Origin: Albidovulum denitrificans
GTDB taxonomy: Bacteria > Pseudomonadota > Alphaproteobacteria > Rhodobacterales > Rhodobacteraceae
Length of the DNA: 64,000 nucleotides
NCBI RefSeq assembly: GCF_002973535.1
Contig: NZ_PVEP01000001.1
Coordinates: forward strand, 806,001 to 870,000
Reading direction: 5' to 3'
Positions within the stretch are counted from its first letter, which is position 1; each line of letters opens with the position of its first letter. The notes below the pieces were generated by a model. That model was not told the DNA's origin and did no database searches. It worked only from the letters and a program-made list of their open reading frames with translations. Below, piece by piece: positions 62,553 to 64,000 of this stretch. The position numbers and the translations under genes were made by a program.

Positions 62553-64000
62553 ATGAAACCCGTATTCGCACTCGATCTCGATCAGGACTCCGTCACCCTC
62601 CTCCGGCGGTCGGCAGAAGGCTGGCTTCGGGTCGGCAAGGTCGATCTTGGCGCCGGAACGGTCGAGGCGGATCTGGCCGCGCTGAAGGCCAGGGCCGAGG
62701 CGCTTGAACCCGACGGGTTCGCGACCAAGCTGATCCTGCCGCCTTCGCAGATCCTTTATACCACGGTGGAGGCGCCGGGCGGCGACCGCGCCAGCCGCCG
62801 CGCCGCGATTGCCGGGGCGTTGGCGGGGCAAACGCCCTATGCCGTCGAGGACCTCGTCTTCGACTTCACCCGCAGCGGCGCGACCGCGCGCGTCGCCGTC
62901 GTCGCGCGTGAGACGCTGGAGGAGGCCGAGGGCTTTGCCGAAACCTACGGCTTCCGCCCGATCTGTTTTGTCGCGGTGCCTGAGGGCGCGGCCTTCGCAG
63001 GCGAGCCGTTCTTCGGCCTGACCTCCGTCGCCGGGGCGCATGTGGCGGAAGGCGAAAAGCTCGACCGCGATCAGGACCCCGTGCGGGTGACGGGCGATTA
63101 CGTTGAAGAGGCCGCGCCCGAGGGGAAAGAGGCCGCGCCGGTTGCCGAGACGGTCGATGAGGCCGCGCCCGAGGGTGAGGCGGACGCAGTTGAGGCGGCG
63201 GCAGCGCCCGAGGCGGACGTGGCTGTCGCCGAAGCCGCCCCCACCGAACCGGAAGAGGCCGCCCCGGCCGACGAAGTCGCGGCCCTCACTGATAAGCCTG
63301 AGCCAGAGGCCCCCGCCCCAGACCAGCCCGCGCCACCGGCGGAAACGCCTCTGGTCGAAGCCCCCTCGATCCTCACCGACACGGTCCCCGAACCCGCCGA
63401 GGATGAAGCCCCCTTCATCGCCGTCGACGACCCCGAACCGCCGGTCGCGCCCGGCCCGCAATCCGTGCTGGCCGCCGGTCTGCCCGACGAAACCGAGGGC
63501 GAGCTTCCGCCGTCGTTCCAGACCCGCCGCGCCCCGACCTCCAACTGGCCCGAGGATGAGGAAGACCTGCGCGCCGCCGAAAACCGCCTGCATCTCGCGC
63601 CCGACGGGCCGGACGCGGCAACCCCGGCGATCCGGCGGATCGAGGGGGCGTCCGCCATCACCGCGCCCGACCTCGCGGTGCCGGACACCGCCGATATGCC
63701 AGAGGATGACGGCAGCTCCGCGAAACGCCGCGCGGGGCGGCTGGGGCGGGCCATCCTCGACACGATCCCCGATGCCGCGCATGGCACGCAGGCGCAACAG
63801 AAGCTGCGCCGCGCGACGGAATTGCCGCCGCTGACGGCGATATCCGAACCCGCCCCGGACGCGCCACCCGTCACCACGCCGCTGCGCAATACGACCAGCG
63901 CGCCGGGCCGCGCCCCGGCCCCGCCGCGCGCGATGGCCCCCGCCGCCCCGTCAAAGGGACGCGGCCGGATGCTGGCGATGCTGACGGGCGGGCTGGTGTT
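62553..64000 (+). CDS. Acidic Ala/Pro-rich protein with C-terminal membrane segment, 5' part
   Basis: ATG 62553 (MKPVFALDLDQDSVTLL); open to the window end, so incomplete (482 codons seen). Residues 1-170 form a compact domain that looks like the actin-like start of PilM/GspL-type proteins (FALDLDQDSV, KLILPPSQILYTTVEAPG). Residues ~175-470 are very rich in Ala, Glu and Pro with no fold, then a membrane helix begins at MLAMLTGGLV. I infer an inner-membrane scaffold unique to Rhodobacterales. Divergent from the SIMPL gene. Confidence 0.75.
   Translation, partial: MKPVFALDLDQDSVTLLRRSAEGWLRVGKVDLGAGTVEADLAALKARAEALEPDGFATKLILPPSQILYTTVEAPGGDRASRRAAIAGALAGQTPYAVEDLVFDFTRSGATARVAVVARETLEEAEGFAETYGFRPICFVAVPEGAAFAGEPFFGLTSVAGAHVAEGEKLDRDQDPVRVTGDYVEEAAPEGKEAAPVAETVDEAAPEGEADAVEAAAAPEADVAVAEAAPTEPEEAAPADEVAALTDKPEPEAPAPDQPAPPAETPLVEAPSILTDTVPEPAEDEAPFIAVDDPEPPVAPGPQSVLAAGLPDETEGELPPSFQTRRAPTSNWPEDEEDLRAAENRLHLAPDGPDAATPAIRRIEGASAITAPDLAVPDTADMPEDDGSSAKRRAGRLGRAILDTIPDAAHGTQAQQKLRRATELPPLTAISEPAPDAPPVTTPLRNTTSAPGRAPAPPRAMAPAAPSKGRGRMLAMLTGGLV

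Noticed and set aside
62490-63797. Minus-strand frames opposite the long acidic protein
   Set aside because: The plus-strand frame has a folded N-domain, a regular start and a membrane segment; the minus frames are Gly/Arg-rich shadows.

Overview
The window looks like chromosomal DNA of a high-GC alphaproteobacterium of the Rhodobacterales (Rhodobacter/Paracoccus-like). I infer this from codon use, the glyQ-glyS-ppdK block, the secG-pyrG pair, the phaZ/phaC/phaP/phaR genes and the protein sequences themselves; no rRNA or other marker RNA is present. About 60 protein genes fill most of the sequence. I saw no tRNA, rRNA, CRISPR array, integrase or transposase.

Layout. 0-7 kb: end of a secreted protein gene, then ppdK, glyS, a small membrane protein and glyQ, all on the minus strand. 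7-13 kb: a secreted protein with a protease fold that lacks catalytic residues, two tandem TrkH potassium transporters, and a DMT exporter divergent from a MarR regulator. 13-21 kb: small membrane protein, secG, pyrG, two small low-GC secreted proteins, a cluster of short hairpins, a CBS protein, ppk2, a GT87 membrane glycosyltransferase, a TerB-like protein and a PhnD-like binding protein. 21-30 kb: a polar amino acid/amine ABC transporter followed by two glutamine-synthetase-family ligases, a class I amidotransferase and a DegT aminotransferase, probably one gamma-glutamyl amine pathway. 30-40 kb: polyhydroxyalkanoate genes (phaR, phaP, phaC, phaZ), split by a methyltransferase, a two-component system with a large membrane protein and a 156-bp tandem repeat array. 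40-44 kb: two alpha/beta hydrolases and thrS. 44-48 kb: a bufferin (copper-binding RiPP) locus, nrsF-sigF divergent from bufA-bufB-bufC-bufD, with matching SigF-type promoters facing both ways. 48-52 kb: cold-shock gene, an ArsC-like gene, two small paralogues of unknown function, and a low-GC 479-residue orphan gene starting one base after the thyX stop. 52-64 kb: glyoxalase, DUF1287, DUF1194, GST and GFA genes, a glycosyltransferase-like gene, a cysteine desulfhydrase/cysteate lyase, an HtrA protease, metY, a SIMPL-domain protein and the start of a long acidic Ala/Pro-rich protein.

Besides genes, the window is rich in repeats: a ~93-bp AT-richer palindromic element (three copies), a CCGGAxxxGATCCGG palindrome family (a five-unit tandem array, two dispersed copies, and a related set translated in frame inside glyS), a cluster of GGTCCACYGGACC hairpins, and an intergenic hairpin next to a CAAATACTCC motif (two copies). 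The most useful leads are the orphan gene behind thyX, the PPDK-like enzyme with a lost ATP-binding signature, the pseudo-protease, the repeat insertion in glyS, and the SigF promoter architecture of the bufferin locus.
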